A DNA stretch of 64,000 nucleotides from contig NZ_MRCM01000010.1 of assembly GCF_002303885.1 (NCBI RefSeq), positions 150,341 through 214,340 of the forward strand. The letters are read 5' to 3'. Below, piece after piece: positions 1-9,245 of the stretch. The translations under genes and the position numbers were made by a program. The stretch comes from Flavobacterium sp. ACN2 (GTDB lineage Bacteria > Bacteroidota > Bacteroidia > Flavobacteriales > Flavobacteriaceae). The notes under the pieces were generated by a model. The model was given only the letters and a program-made list of their open reading frames with translations. It did no database searches and was not told where the DNA came from. Each line of letters starts with the position of its first letter. Position 1 is the first letter of the stretch.

Positions 1-1
1 C

Positions 2-916
2 CCAGATCCTATTTTGTATACGGAAGACATTACAAACTTCAGAATGAACACCGGTTCTGTTGGATTAAACTACGGAATGGCGTATTACCCGTTTATAGGA
101 ACTACAATAATGCAAAATTCTGATATTGATTACACTAATTTATTTGGTGGAGATGTAAAACAACTAGAAGCCGTTCTTAATCCGCCTAGTGCTCCTAACC
201 CAGCCGTTGCCGCTATTATTGCCAATATTCAGAATCCATCGAGCACTTTGACTGTAACCCAAAATCACAATGCTTTGCTTATTGCAAGTCAGACGTATTC
301 CTTAATGATAAAACACATTGTGGCAGATGCTAATATTCTTCCTCCAAGCGGTGCTATGGCAGGCGTTATTACAACGGTAGACAATGCTGTTGGCCCTTGG
401 GAAGCTCCTGCTAATACTTCTATTGTAGGTGCGGCATCATTGCCAATTTCCATTTCTGAAAGTCAGCAAGCCAATTTAAACGTTGATGCCGTTTCGGGTA
501 AATCGATCAATGCCATTAGAACATTTAATGGTTTAGGAATTTTAATCTGGGGATCTAGAACATTAGACGGAAACAGTCAAGATTGGAGATATATTCCAGT
601 ACGCAGAACTATGATATTCTTGGAGCAATCTTGTAAACTGGCCGCTCAAGCTTATGTTTTCCAGCCTAATGATAAAAATACTTGGGAAGCTGTAATTTCT
701 ATGATCAGCAGTTTTCTTAGTTCGATCTGGAAACAAGGCGGTTTACAGGGAGCCAGTGCTTCTGATGCCTTTTCTGTAGCCTGCGGATTGGGTTCTACAA
801 TGACAGCAGATGATCTTTTAAATGGTTTCATGAATGTAACGGTAAAAGTTGCAGTTGTTCATCCTGCTGAATTCATTGTCTTGACATTTCAACAGCAAAT
901 GGCAACTTCTAGTTAA
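2..916 (+). CDS. eCIS contractile sheath protein, C-terminal part (5' end outside window)
   Basis: The reading frame is open to the left edge, so the gene starts upstream; the TTG at 14 is not a credible start. About 300 C-terminal residues are visible. The last 140 residues look like the C-terminal domain of phage-tail sheath proteins: a segment reading IRTFNGLGILIWGSRTL, then VRRTMIFLEQS, and an end that alternates beta strands (VTVKVAVVHPAEFIVLTF). In the family, sheath subunits polymerise around the inner tube and contract to drive it into a target. Position directly before two tube genes matches the Afp/PVC order. A single-chain sheath also argues against a type VI system, which uses a two-part TssB/TssC sheath. 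Whether more sheath paralogues lie upstream cannot be seen. Confidence 0.9.
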   Translation, partial: PDPILYTEDITNFRMNTGSVGLNYGMAYYPFIGTTIMQNSDIDYTNLFGGDVKQLEAVLNPPSAPNPAVAAIIANIQNPSSTLTVTQNHNALLIASQTYSLMIKHIVADANILPPSGAMAGVITTVDNAVGPWEAPANTSIVGAASLPISISESQQANLNVDAVSGKSINAIRTFNGLGILIWGSRTLDGNSQDWRYIPVRRTMIFLEQSCKLAAQAYVFQPNDKNTWEAVISMISSFLSSIWKQGGLQGASASDAFSVACGLGSTMTADDLLNGFMNVTVKVAVVHPAEFIVLTFQQQMATSS

Positions 917-965
917 TCAAACAAAAACTCACTTAAGTAAATTTTTAATTTAAATATAAAATAAT

Positions 966-1436
966 ATGGCAACAGATGACGGAAGCGCACAAGGCGCAAC
1001 ATGGCCCATGCCAAAGTTTAGATTCGAAGTAGATCTTGGAACAGAATTAACCAAAGTAGCTTTTCAGGAAGTTACCGGAATGGATGTCGAAAATCAAATT
1101 ATAGAATATCGCAAAAGTAACAGTCCACTTTTTTCTGTGGAGAAAATGCCTGGTATTACCAAATACGGAAACGTAACTATGAAACGTGGCATTTTTGTAA
1201 ATGATAATACTTTTTGGGATTGGCATCAGCAAGTCGTAATGAACACGATTAAAAGAAGAACCGTTCTGATCAAATTATTGGACGAAAAAGGCGGCGTAAC
1301 CATGCAATGGACGCTAAACAATGCTTGGCCAACCAAAATTACGAGCACCGATTTGAAGTCAGACGGTAACGAAGTTGCAGTAGACACGATAGAAATTGCA
1401 CACGAACAACTGATCATTAAAAATGGCGGTAAGTAA
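966..1436 (+). CDS. eCIS inner tube protein (gp19/Hcp-like fold), first copy
   Basis: This 156-residue protein belongs to the phage T4 gp19-like tube family. Typical landmarks are an N-terminal PMPKFRFEVDLG strand, FQEVTGMDVENQIIEYR, a conserved VTMKRGIF segment near residue 75, and a C-terminal MQWTLNNAWPTKI block followed by a strand reading VDTIEIAHEQL. Such subunits form the hexameric rings of the inner tube that holds cargo. Its length is normal for the family. It follows the sheath by 49 bases, and its 3' end overlaps the next tube gene by 14 bases, which suggests translational coupling. By order it corresponds to Afp1/Afp5-type tube proteins. Which copy forms the shaft and which the baseplate-proximal ring cannot be told from sequence alone. 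Confidence 0.93.
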   Translation: MATDDGSAQGATWPMPKFRFEVDLGTELTKVAFQEVTGMDVENQIIEYRKSNSPLFSVEKMPGITKYGNVTMKRGIFVNDNTFWDWHQQVVMNTIKRRTVLIKLLDEKGGVTMQWTLNNAWPTKITSTDLKSDGNEVAVDTIEIAHEQLIIKNGGK

Positions 1437-1893
1437 CGATTATCCCGTTAGCTTTTATTTTACACTGTCATTTGCAGGTGTAGATGCGGCTTTCAAAGAG
1501 GTATCTGGAATTTCTAAAGAATTAAGCGTAGAAGAAATTGTTTGCGGAGGCGAAAATAGATTTAAATATCGCCTCCCAACCATTTCTAACAGTCAAAACT
1601 TAGTGCTTAAAAGAGCCATGGTGCCTGCAGGATCTCAGTTGGTCAATTGGTGTTCCAACTGCATCGATCAAGGATTATCAAACCCAATACAGCCCAAAAA
1701 TGTGATCTTAAAACTGCTTAATGCTTCGGGCGTAGTCTGCATGCAATGGACGTTTAACAATGCCTACCCAGTAAAATATGCCGTTTCTGACTTAAACTCT
1801 CAGGAAAGCAATATTGCGATAGAATCTATTGAGCTGGCCTACACCTATTTTGACATTTCTAAGGATACCAAATTTGATAAACTTTTTACCTAA
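1423..1893 (+). CDS. eCIS inner tube protein, second copy
   Basis: A 156-residue paralogue of the preceding gene, starting inside its 3' end. It shows the same landmarks in a diverged form: VSFYFTLSFAGVDAAFKEVSG at the N-terminus, LVLKRAMV in the middle, a C-terminal MQWTFNNAYPVKYAVSDLN block, and a final strand with IESIELAYTYF. In Afp/PVC particles, additional tube paralogues form the first rings next to the spike, so this copy may be the baseplate-proximal tube initiator (Afp5-like); that role is inferred from order. The two copies share the family fold but differ enough that they are not a recent duplication. Confidence 0.9.
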   Translation: MAVSNDYPVSFYFTLSFAGVDAAFKEVSGISKELSVEEIVCGGENRFKYRLPTISNSQNLVLKRAMVPAGSQLVNWCSNCIDQGLSNPIQPKNVILKLLNASGVVCMQWTFNNAYPVKYAVSDLNSQESNIAIESIELAYTYFDISKDTKFDKLFT

Positions 1894-1899
1894 ACCATT

Positions 1900-2070
1900 A
1901 TGCCAATCGAAATAAGAGAACTTGTCATTAAAACAGAAATCGTAACAAACAACACTAAAAATTCGGCGCTAACCAAAGAACGAGAAATGTCTATTCTGAG
2001 AAAACAGCTGCTGGAAGAATGTAAAAGATTAATTGCAGAAAAAAATCAGGAGAATAGTTATAAACGTTAA
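1900..2070 (+). CDS. DUF5908 family small eCIS-associated protein
   Basis: A 56-residue ORF beginning MPIEIRELVIKTEI, six bases after the tube stop codon. That opening is the hallmark I know for DUF5908, a family of very small proteins encoded in contractile injection clusters of Bacteroidota and others. The rest is a charged stretch (TKEREMSILRKQLLEECKRLIAEK) predicted to be one alpha helix. It lies between the second tube gene and the LysM adaptor, the place of Afp6-like or other short structural genes. Its function is unknown. A role at the tube-baseplate junction is inference from position only. Confidence 0.85.
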   Translation: MPIEIRELVIKTEIVTNNTKNSALTKEREMSILRKQLLEECKRLIAEKNQENSYKR

Positions 2071-2193
2071 ACCACTCCCGACATCTATCGCATAAAGTAT
2101 TAAAAAATCCGCACGATCTGCAAAATCTGCGAGAGAAAATATTTCAAAGACCAACCAGGATTTAAAAAAATTTAAACTTAAAATAAGACACAA

Positions 2194-2868
2194 ATGGCAA
2201 GTTTAGAATTAATGAAAATTACGGGATATACAGACGAGGAATTTCAGAATAGATTCTCCGGAAATCCATATGCTTTCATGATTAATCCTGATAATATCAA
2301 AATACAAAAAAGCATCGAATACAACGAACAGCAGGCTCCAGCAACAAGTTCGGCTTCGCAAAAATACAAAAGCACTCCAAGCGATAAACTGAGTTTTGAA
2401 ATGGTAATAGACTGTACGGGAATCATAGATGCCAAACGTACCGATATGTCTAAAGAAATAACCGCTTTAGAAACGATTATTTATACTTATAACGGTAAAA
2501 TACATCGCCCTAATTTTGTAAAAGTGCAATGGGGACAGAATATTACATTCAACGGAGTTCTCGATTCTATTGACATCTCTTACACTCTTTTTAAACCAGA
2601 TGGAAGTCCGCTTAGAGCCAAGATATCATTATCGTTCAGTCGCTATATTTCTCCGAAAACGGTAACCAGAGCAGATGCTCCAGAATCTCCAGACCTTACT
2701 CATATTGTAAGCGTTTCTGAAGGCATGTCTTTACCGCAATTGTGCCAGAAAATCTGGAATGACGATTCCTTTTATATACAAGTTGCAGAACATAATAAAC
2801 TTAACAAATTCAGAAATCTCAACGGTGTCGACAAATTAATTTTTCCACCCATAATCCCTTCAAACTAA
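2194..2868 (+). CDS. LysM-domain tube/spike adaptor (Afp7/Pvc7-like, gp53-like)
   Basis: This 224-residue protein has a beta-rich N-terminal part (about residues 1-160) with PYAFMINPDNIKIQKSIEY and LSFEMVIDCTG. A C-terminal LysM-like module at about 166-220 reads HIVSVSEGMSLPQLCQKIW and ends VDKLIFPPII. The same two-part layout is found in Afp7/Pvc7 and in phage baseplate hub-tube adaptors, where the LysM part packs in the baseplate and does not bind peptidoglycan. Its stop codon overlaps the start of the spike gene (TAATG-type junction), as expected for a tightly coupled structural operon. Length is normal. Confidence 0.88.
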   Translation: MASLELMKITGYTDEEFQNRFSGNPYAFMINPDNIKIQKSIEYNEQQAPATSSASQKYKSTPSDKLSFEMVIDCTGIIDAKRTDMSKEITALETIIYTYNGKIHRPNFVKVQWGQNITFNGVLDSIDISYTLFKPDGSPLRAKISLSFSRYISPKTVTRADAPESPDLTHIVSVSEGMSLPQLCQKIWNDDSFYIQVAEHNKLNKFRNLNGVDKLIFPPIIPSN

Positions 2869-4667
2869 TGAGTGCTTCAACCGAAATAAAAAGTGGCGGA
2901 ATCGCAACATTCGCAGTTAAAGTTAACGGATCGGCAATAGCCGATGAACTTAGCGTGCTTTCTATTCACATCGAAAAAAAAGTAAACCGAATTGCATCTG
3001 CAAAAATCATAATCCTAGACGGAGAACCAAACACGGGTAAATTTGATGCCAGCTCCTCTTCTACTTTTGTGCCTGGCGCAACAATTAGCATAGAAGCAGG
3101 ATATGACAATAATAACGCTGTTATTTTTTCTGGTTTAATCATGAGCCAGACCATTCGCATTGATAATTTAGTAGGATCTGCTCTAGAAATTGAATGTCGT
3201 GATAATGCCATAAAAATGATTGTAGGCAGAAAAAGTCTCACGTTTTCTAAACAGAAAGACAGCGATATTATATCTTCTATAATTGGAAGCTATTCCGGTT
3301 TAAGCGCAGATGTTACTGCCACAACTACGGTTTGGCCAGAACAAGTGCAATTTTATGCTACCGATTGGGATTATATTTTGGCTCTAGCCGAGGCAAATGG
3401 TTTAATCGTAACCACTTTAAACGGGAAAGTTTCTGTTTTTCCTCCTGATAAAAGCACCACATCTGTGCTTACGGTAACTTATGGCGATAATCTTCTTGAA
3501 TTTAATGCCAAATTAAATGCTGTGACACAATTAGGAAACGTAGCTGCCAATAGCTGGGATTTTAAAACTCAAGCGGTTGTAAACGGTAATGCAGCGCCAA
3601 ACGTTAGCGGAGCTGGAAATTTGACCACAAAAAAATTATCGGAAGCTATTGGACTCTCGACGTATCAATTGCAGACTTCTGCCCCGCTAGAAAGTGCTGA
3701 TTTAACCAATTGGTCTAAAGCGCAAATTATTAAAAGCGAATATGCTAAAATAATGGGCGAAGCTAAATTTCAAGGAACCAATTTAATTGATCCTGGAAAG
3801 TACATGACTTTTGCCGGTATTGGAGATCGTTTTAATGGCGACTACCTCATTGGCGGAGTTGTGCATGATTTGTCTCAAGGAAATTGGGTTTCAGAAGTTA
3901 CACTCGGACTTTCTCCATTTTGGTTTACCGAAGAACCAGATGTTATGGCACCACCCGCTTCGGGGCTTGTTCCAGGTGCAAAGGGGCTTTTTAACGCAAC
4001 CGTAAAAAAGATGGATGAAGATCCCGATTCTCAATACCGAGTTTTAGTCGATGTTCCTTTGCTAGACCCAAAAGGCGAAGGAATCTGGGCAAGGCTAACC
4101 AATTTCTATTCAACAAGCGGAGCCGGAGCTTTCTTTATGCCCGAAGTTGGAGATGAAGTTATTTTGGGTTTTATAAATGAAGATCCACGATATCCCATAA
4201 TTCTCGGAAGTATCTACAGCAGTACAAGCATAAAACCTTTTACGGGTTTGGACCCCAATCAGAAAAATTCGGTAAAAGCCATTGTTTCTAAATCGGGAAT
4301 TTCGGTACAGTTTGATGATGAAAACAAAGTTTGGACTGTTGCAACACCCAACAAAAACACGATCATTATTAGCGATAAAGACAAGAAAATTACGATTCAG
4401 GACGAAAACAATAATAGCATCGTAATGTCAAGCAGTGGTATCGATTTATCGAGTCAGAAAAACATCAATATCTCAGCCAATCAAAATGTGACCATCAAAG
4501 GAAATCAAGGTGTTAACATACAGTCAAGTGGCGGAGATGTCTCAATAAAAGGTCTCAACATCAAAGAAAATGCAGATATGCAATACAGCGCCCAAGGCGG
4601 TCAAATGGCACAAGTCTCCGGAGGAATGCAATTGACGCTGAAAGGCGCAATGGTAATGATTAACTAA
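2868..4667 (+). CDS. VgrG-like spike protein (Afp8/Pvc8-like, gp27-gp5 type)
   Basis: A 599-residue spike hub. The first 350 residues resemble the gp27-like hub (phage late control D type): ADELSVLSIHIEKKVNRIASAKI at the start and WDYILALAEANGL in the middle. Around residues 375-455 is the gp5-like OB domain, with VKKMDEDPDSQYRVLVDVPL, GIWARL, FFMPEVGDEVILGFINEDPR and PIILGSIYS. The C-terminal 150 residues contain short repeated strands (ITIQDENNNSIVMSSSGIDL, ISANQNVTIKGNQGV) expected to form the triple-stranded beta-helix needle. No extra enzymatic domain is fused to the tip. The PAAR cap gene follows 158 bases downstream. Confidence 0.93.
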   Translation: MSASTEIKSGGIATFAVKVNGSAIADELSVLSIHIEKKVNRIASAKIIILDGEPNTGKFDASSSSTFVPGATISIEAGYDNNNAVIFSGLIMSQTIRIDNLVGSALEIECRDNAIKMIVGRKSLTFSKQKDSDIISSIIGSYSGLSADVTATTTVWPEQVQFYATDWDYILALAEANGLIVTTLNGKVSVFPPDKSTTSVLTVTYGDNLLEFNAKLNAVTQLGNVAANSWDFKTQAVVNGNAAPNVSGAGNLTTKKLSEAIGLSTYQLQTSAPLESADLTNWSKAQIIKSEYAKIMGEAKFQGTNLIDPGKYMTFAGIGDRFNGDYLIGGVVHDLSQGNWVSEVTLGLSPFWFTEEPDVMAPPASGLVPGAKGLFNATVKKMDEDPDSQYRVLVDVPLLDPKGEGIWARLTNFYSTSGAGAFFMPEVGDEVILGFINEDPRYPIILGSIYSSTSIKPFTGLDPNQKNSVKAIVSKSGISVQFDDENKVWTVATPNKNTIIISDKDKKITIQDENNNSIVMSSSGIDLSSQKNINISANQNVTIKGNQGVNIQSSGGDVSIKGLNIKENADMQYSAQGGQMAQVSGGMQLTLKGAMVMIN

Positions 4668-4763
4668 TGATTAATTATAAATGGTTAATTGTTAATTGAT
4701 AATTACTGCGATTTAAACTTTGACAAAGCTGTCTACAGCATCGATTAACCAACCAAACTATTG

Positions 4764-4819
4764 ACAATTAAAATTTCACAATTCACAATTCACAACTAAC
4801 AATTCACAACTAACAATTA
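4764..4819 (+). repeat. Short tandem ACAATTCACAA/ACAACTAACAA-type repeat before the PAAR gene
   Basis: Between the spike and PAAR genes the DNA consists of near-identical 7-14 base units: ACAATT, CACAATT and CACAACTAACAATT, repeated about six times and running up to the PAAR start codon. The bases before it (4670-4705) contain the reverse complement type (GGTTAATTGTTAATTG), so the spacer could fold on itself. The cluster is otherwise tightly packed or overlapping, so this 158-base low-complexity spacer stands out. No promoter box is evident. Confidence 0.55.
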
Positions 4820-4825
4820 AAAATT

Positions 4826-5125
4826 ATGCCACCAGCAGCAAGACTTACAGATTTTCATCAATGTCCGATGGTTACTCCGGGAGTGCCACCAATTCCTCAT
4901 GTAGGAGGACCAATAGTTGGGCCGGGCGCGCCAACAGTTTTAATAGCAGGATTACCAGCTGCCAGAGTTGGCGACATGCTAGTTTGTGTAGGGCCTCCAG
5001 ATTCTATTGTAAAAGGATCTGCAACGGTTATGATATGTGGTATGCCCGCCGCAAGAATGGGAGATTCAACCGCTCATGGAGGATCAATTGTTCTTGGAGC
5101 ATTTAATGTTATGATCGGTGGATAA
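4826..5125 (+). CDS. PAAR-domain spike tip protein (Afp10-like)
   Basis: This 99-residue protein consists of little but a PAAR domain. MPPAARLTDFHQCPM at the start and later GLPAARVGDMLVC and GMPAARMGDSTAHGG carry the repeated PAAR-type turns and the His/Cys residues that bind the tip metal ion. The sequence is rich in Gly/Pro/Val, as expected for a small pointed beta structure. In the family it sits on the end of the trimeric spike and pierces the target membrane. There is no effector extension. It is placed before the gp25-like gene here, whereas Afp and PVC have gp25 (Afp9) before PAAR (Afp10). Confidence 0.93.
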   Translation: MPPAARLTDFHQCPMVTPGVPPIPHVGGPIVGPGAPTVLIAGLPAARVGDMLVCVGPPDSIVKGSATVMICGMPAARMGDSTAHGGSIVLGAFNVMIGG

Positions 5126-5552
5126 TATAGCACATAATGATACCGCTTTTTTAGGTTCAGGATGGGCATTTCCTGTTTCATTCTCAGCAGACAATCACCA
5201 GCTGAATTTGTCTGCTAATGAAACCAACATTAATGAATCTATCAATGTCATTCTAAACACACGCAAAGGCGAGCGTACACTTGAAGCCGAATTTGGTTCT
5301 GGAATACAGCAATTTATGTTTAAAAAAATTGATAGTACGCTTAAAGGCGAAATCATAGAAACTATCAAGTTTGCTTTATTAAGATATGAACCCAGAATAT
5401 TGGTTCAAGACGTGAGAGTCGCATCAACAGATATCGTAAACGGAACAATAGAAATACTGATTAGTTACATCTATTCTAAAACCAATACAAGACACAATTA
5501 TGTGTTCCCATTTTATTTAAAAGAAGGAACAAACTTAGACAAGAAAAAATGA
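5118..5552 (+). CDS. gp25-like baseplate wedge protein (Afp9-like)
   Basis: A 144-residue protein of the phage gp25/TssE-like family. Landmarks are GSGWAFPVSF near the N-terminus, INESINVILNTRKGERTLEAEFGSG (the conserved region around the EFG motif), and LLRYEPRILVQDVRV. It joins the sheath to the baseplate wedges. No ATG exists in frame near the start; the GTG at 5118 overlaps the PAAR gene by 8 bases, so it is the likely start and suggests translational coupling. Its own stop overlaps the start of the next gene (ATGA). Confidence 0.9.
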   Translation: MDNIAHNDTAFLGSGWAFPVSFSADNHQLNLSANETNINESINVILNTRKGERTLEAEFGSGIQQFMFKKIDSTLKGEIIETIKFALLRYEPRILVQDVRVASTDIVNGTIEILISYIYSKTNTRHNYVFPFYLKEGTNLDKKK

Positions 5553-8500
5553 TTTTAATTGATCAAAATAGCGCTATAAATTCTCTCAACGAAGCACTCG
5601 TTCCGAATCCGTATTTAATAGACGGAAGAACCGAGCAGGATTGGCTGTACTTTTTGACAGAATTTAGCAAATTGATCAATTTCTATAATGACAGTAATAC
5701 TATAGAAGGAAACTGGAGTCCGTTTTTACTGAAAGATCCTGTTTTTCTGATGGCTTCCATTTCGAAAACAAATTACAAAAAACTGTTCGCTGATTATAAA
5801 AATGGCTGTTTAGAAATTCAACGATTGCTTGAAAACAAAAACAGCATAATATCCAACACGCGAGCTTTAAACAACTTGTTTGATCGCATTACGGCTATTT
5901 ATCAAATTATAGAGCGCTGGACGCATCATATGCTAAAAAACAGCGAGGTATATGATCTCAAAACGTATATACTTCAAGAAGTAAAAAACAAACTAAGCAT
6001 AGATTTTTGGGCTATTCAGTCTTACAGACAATATCTGTTAAAACTATCTGTCGAGAATATAATTCTCACTTCTGTTCCTTGGGACGAGTTTAAATCTTTT
6101 GATAAGAATGTTTGGTATATCAATAAAGATAAAATCCCATTTTGGCAGGTTTTTGGTTTTGAAAAAGAACATCCTATTTTGGATGAAGTAAGGGCTGTAC
6201 TAAAGGCAAGCTTAGCTATTCTAACCAAAATTGGCGATAAATTATTTCAGTTTTTAGAAACTATCATTCATCACGCCGCAAAAGAATACCAGAAATTAAA
6301 CCTCAAAAAAGGACATTTTCCAGATACTGTTTTGTTGCGCTCGTTTGTAAATATCCTCAAAATTCAGCAAGATCAATTAAACGGACTTTCTGAGAAGCAT
6401 CTTGATTTTTATTATAAAAATATCCTGAAACAAACCAAATTGCCAGCAGTTGCAGATCAGGCGTTTTTGTGTGCAACACTAACAAAACCAACATCTGTTT
6501 ATACTCTGCCTGCGGGGACTTTATTTAATGCGGGAGTCGATGCCCAGAAGAATCCTATTTTATTTGCTTGTAAAAAAAATGTAAATCTCAATCCAGCTAC
6601 AATTGCAAGTGTTCATAAGCTTTCGTATCAGGATAAAAACAATGCGTCTTACAATTTGCAAACCATTGTAAAACCAACCGAAATTCAATTAGATCCAGAA
6701 AATAAAGCCATCAGTTGGGAGACTTTTGGCTCAGACGACGATTCTCTAAATCCGTCTTTAATTGGAGTTGCCTTTGCTTCGCCCATGCTATTATTGCGCG
6801 AAGGGACAAGAACCCTAACGGTAACATTAGAATTTGCTTCTCAGATCGATTTAAAAATCCTCCAAGAAGCCAATTATTTTTTGAGCACACAAAAGAATTG
6901 GCTACAACTGAATTTAGCTCCTTCCAATTTTACAATCGATGCTACGAAACAAAACGCAATTGCAATTGCTATAATCCTTGATCCAAGTGTAGTTGCAATC
7001 GAGCCGTTTCTGGTTAATCCAGACGGATTAAAAAGCGATTGGCCTATGATGAAAGTGTTGTTTCAAAATGTTCCTAATCCGCAGGATCCTCCTAAAGTGA
7101 CATCGATCACTATTGCCTTAAAAGTAGAAGGAGTCAAAACTTTTCAATTGTATAATGATTATGGGGAATTAAGCACGAAAAGTCCCTTCCCTCCTTTTGG
7201 ACCAATTCCGTTGGTTAATGCCAACTTTATCATCGGAAATAATGAAATCTTGAGCAAACCTTTGGACAGTTTCACAATACAGATCGATTGGGATAAAAGA
7301 CCTGCCAATTTTGAAATTTATTACAAAGAATATAATGATTATTTACATCCTCCAAAAAAAGGAGACAATTCGGTTGTAAAAGCGTATCGAATCGCTTTTC
7401 CTCGTAAACATCAAAATATTGCATTCGTTAAAGAATTCTCCAATGCCAATTTTATGGTATGCTTCAACATTATGCAAGACAAATCATGGCAAGGCATAAA
7501 AATGACTAAAATTTTGAGAACCAAAAATGACCAAGTTTTCATTCCAACTGATGAAGTTTCGCAACCGGTTAATTTATTCGACACTTTGCCCGTAGTTCCT
7601 CCTAATAATGTTCTTAGCACCTCTAACAGTGATTATATATATTCTAAACCTGTTTCGACTAAACCTGATGTAAAATTATGGCATCCCAATCCAAACATTC
7701 AAAAAGAGCCTTTAAAATATTCTGAAGAAAGCACATCAGGATTTATAAAAATGACTTTAAAAAGTCCACAATATGGTTTTGGTTCCGAATTGTATGCCAA
7801 TGTTGTCGCTAGCATCGCCTTGCAAAACGGGTATAAAGTTGCACACAAACAAGATGATTTTATTCCTGCAGCCAATCTTCCATTTGTTCCAAAAATACAG
7901 ACTTTTTCTGCTCAATATGATGCAAGCGTAACCTACAATCTTGATGGTACAGCGGGAGATTATCCGTTTCAATATTTTATTTATGCTCCATTTTCAAACT
8001 ATACCGTTTTTGATAGTGAAACGGCAGACAAAACTGAAACGAATGTATTCAACACCGAAATCATTGGAAGTTCTGAAAGCGATGCAGTAAAAGGTTTTCC
8101 GCTTTATCCGTCTTTTGACCATAACGGAGCCTTATTTATAGAACTCGATAATTTGATTTGCAACAGCACTTTAAACCTCTATTTTGAATTGGCTAGAAAT
8201 TCAACCGCCCTTACCGATCAAAATGAGATTATGTATTACTATTTAAGCGATTCGGGCTGGAAAAATATAAAACCATTATCGGATCAAACCAGCCAATTTA
8301 GATGTTCTGGAATTGTAGAAATTCCGATTCCAGCAGATTGCAATAACAATAGCAGTATCATGCCTGGAAACAAAAACTGGATTTCTATCGCGGCTGTTGG
8401 CAACCTTAAATCATTTTCTAAAACCATCTTTATGCAGACCAACGGTTTTAGTGTGCAAAGAACCGGAACGACGTTTCTAACCGATACGCAAAGTCCGCAA

Positions 8501-9235
8501 ATTGACGCCAATGTAATTACTAAACCAGAAATTAAGATTCCAGAAATAGGCACTATCATACAGCCTTTTGCTTCTTTTGGAGGAAAAGCTGCCGAAGACA
8601 AAATAGATCGAAATAAAAGAGTAAGCAATAGCATAAAAACCAAAAATAGAGCCAGCACAGCATCCGATTATTATACGCTCATTGCCGAAAAGTTTGATAC
8701 CGTCTATTATTCAAAAGTAGTGACTGACGAAAGCAATAACATCACCAATGTTTATTTGGTAAAAAAAATAGCATCAGATAGCGATTCAAATGCCTTTACA
8801 CCTTTGGTAACAAATGCTCTCGAAATTGAGGTGCAAAAGTTTTTAAGCGCCAATTCATCGCCATTTACCCAACTAAACGTTTCCAATTTTGATCTGGAAT
8901 ACGTGATCATTAACATCACAATTCAAGTCGATCCAAACTACCAGAGCACCTTGGTAACAAAGAATGTAAATCTTGCTCTAAAAAAGTATTTATCGCCTTG
9001 GATTACGAACTGTCCTTCTAAAATAGAAATTGGCAAACCGCTTATAGACGCCAAAGTGAAAACATTTGTGCAAAATATAAAAGGAGTTCTTACGGTAGAG
9101 AAAGTAACATTTTCGAGCTACAACATCGATCCGGTTACGGGCTTGCAAATTGTTTTAAAAAGCGAAGAGGAAAACTTAATGCCTAACGATTCGATGACAC
9201 TTTTAGTTTCGGCACCCCATCATAATATTACATAA
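5549..9235 (+). CDS. Large eCIS baseplate protein (Afp11/Pvc11-like, baseplate J type)
   Basis: A 1228-residue baseplate subunit. The N-terminal half has long helical segments (up to about residue 300) followed by beta-rich parts. The C-terminal 200 residues read like the baseplate J family: RASTASDYYTLIAEKFDTVYYSKVV, LVTNALEIEVQKFLS, and LEYVIINITIQVDPNYQSTLVTKNVNLALKKYLSPW is the expected helical-strand end. In Afp/PVC this protein forms the wedge heterodimer with Afp12. It overlaps gp25 by four bases and precedes the Afp12-like gene by ten. It is longer than typical Afp11, as is common in Bacteroidota systems, because of inserted beta domains in the middle (about residues 340-840). Confidence 0.85.
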   Translation: MILIDQNSAINSLNEALVPNPYLIDGRTEQDWLYFLTEFSKLINFYNDSNTIEGNWSPFLLKDPVFLMASISKTNYKKLFADYKNGCLEIQRLLENKNSIISNTRALNNLFDRITAIYQIIERWTHHMLKNSEVYDLKTYILQEVKNKLSIDFWAIQSYRQYLLKLSVENIILTSVPWDEFKSFDKNVWYINKDKIPFWQVFGFEKEHPILDEVRAVLKASLAILTKIGDKLFQFLETIIHHAAKEYQKLNLKKGHFPDTVLLRSFVNILKIQQDQLNGLSEKHLDFYYKNILKQTKLPAVADQAFLCATLTKPTSVYTLPAGTLFNAGVDAQKNPILFACKKNVNLNPATIASVHKLSYQDKNNASYNLQTIVKPTEIQLDPENKAISWETFGSDDDSLNPSLIGVAFASPMLLLREGTRTLTVTLEFASQIDLKILQEANYFLSTQKNWLQLNLAPSNFTIDATKQNAIAIAIILDPSVVAIEPFLVNPDGLKSDWPMMKVLFQNVPNPQDPPKVTSITIALKVEGVKTFQLYNDYGELSTKSPFPPFGPIPLVNANFIIGNNEILSKPLDSFTIQIDWDKRPANFEIYYKEYNDYLHPPKKGDNSVVKAYRIAFPRKHQNIAFVKEFSNANFMVCFNIMQDKSWQGIKMTKILRTKNDQVFIPTDEVSQPVNLFDTLPVVPPNNVLSTSNSDYIYSKPVSTKPDVKLWHPNPNIQKEPLKYSEESTSGFIKMTLKSPQYGFGSELYANVVASIALQNGYKVAHKQDDFIPAANLPFVPKIQTFSAQYDASVTYNLDGTAGDYPFQYFIYAPFSNYTVFDSETADKTETNVFNTEIIGSSESDAVKGFPLYPSFDHNGALFIELDNLICNSTLNLYFELARNSTALTDQNEIMYYYLSDSGWKNIKPLSDQTSQFRCSGIVEIPIPADCNNNSSIMPGNKNWISIAAVGNLKSFSKTIFMQTNGFSVQRTGTTFLTDTQSPQIDANVITKPEIKIPEIGTIIQPFASFGGKAAEDKIDRNKRVSNSIKTKNRASTASDYYTLIAEKFDTVYYSKVVTDESNNITNVYLVKKIASDSDSNAFTPLVTNALEIEVQKFLSANSSPFTQLNVSNFDLEYVIINITIQVDPNYQSTLVTKNVNLALKKYLSPWITNCPSKIEIGKPLIDAKVKTFVQNIKGVLTVEKVTFSSYNIDPVTGLQIVLKSEEENLMPNDSMTLLVSAPHHNIT

Positions 9236-9245
9236 CCAAATAGAA

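Noticed and set aside
2090..2150. Repeat of AATCTGC/ATCTGC type before the LysM gene
   Set aside because: Only a few similar words in one place; not enough to call a repeat from this window alone.
4764..4819. CRISPR array
   Set aside because: Units are 7-14 bases with no spacers of constant length and no cas genes.
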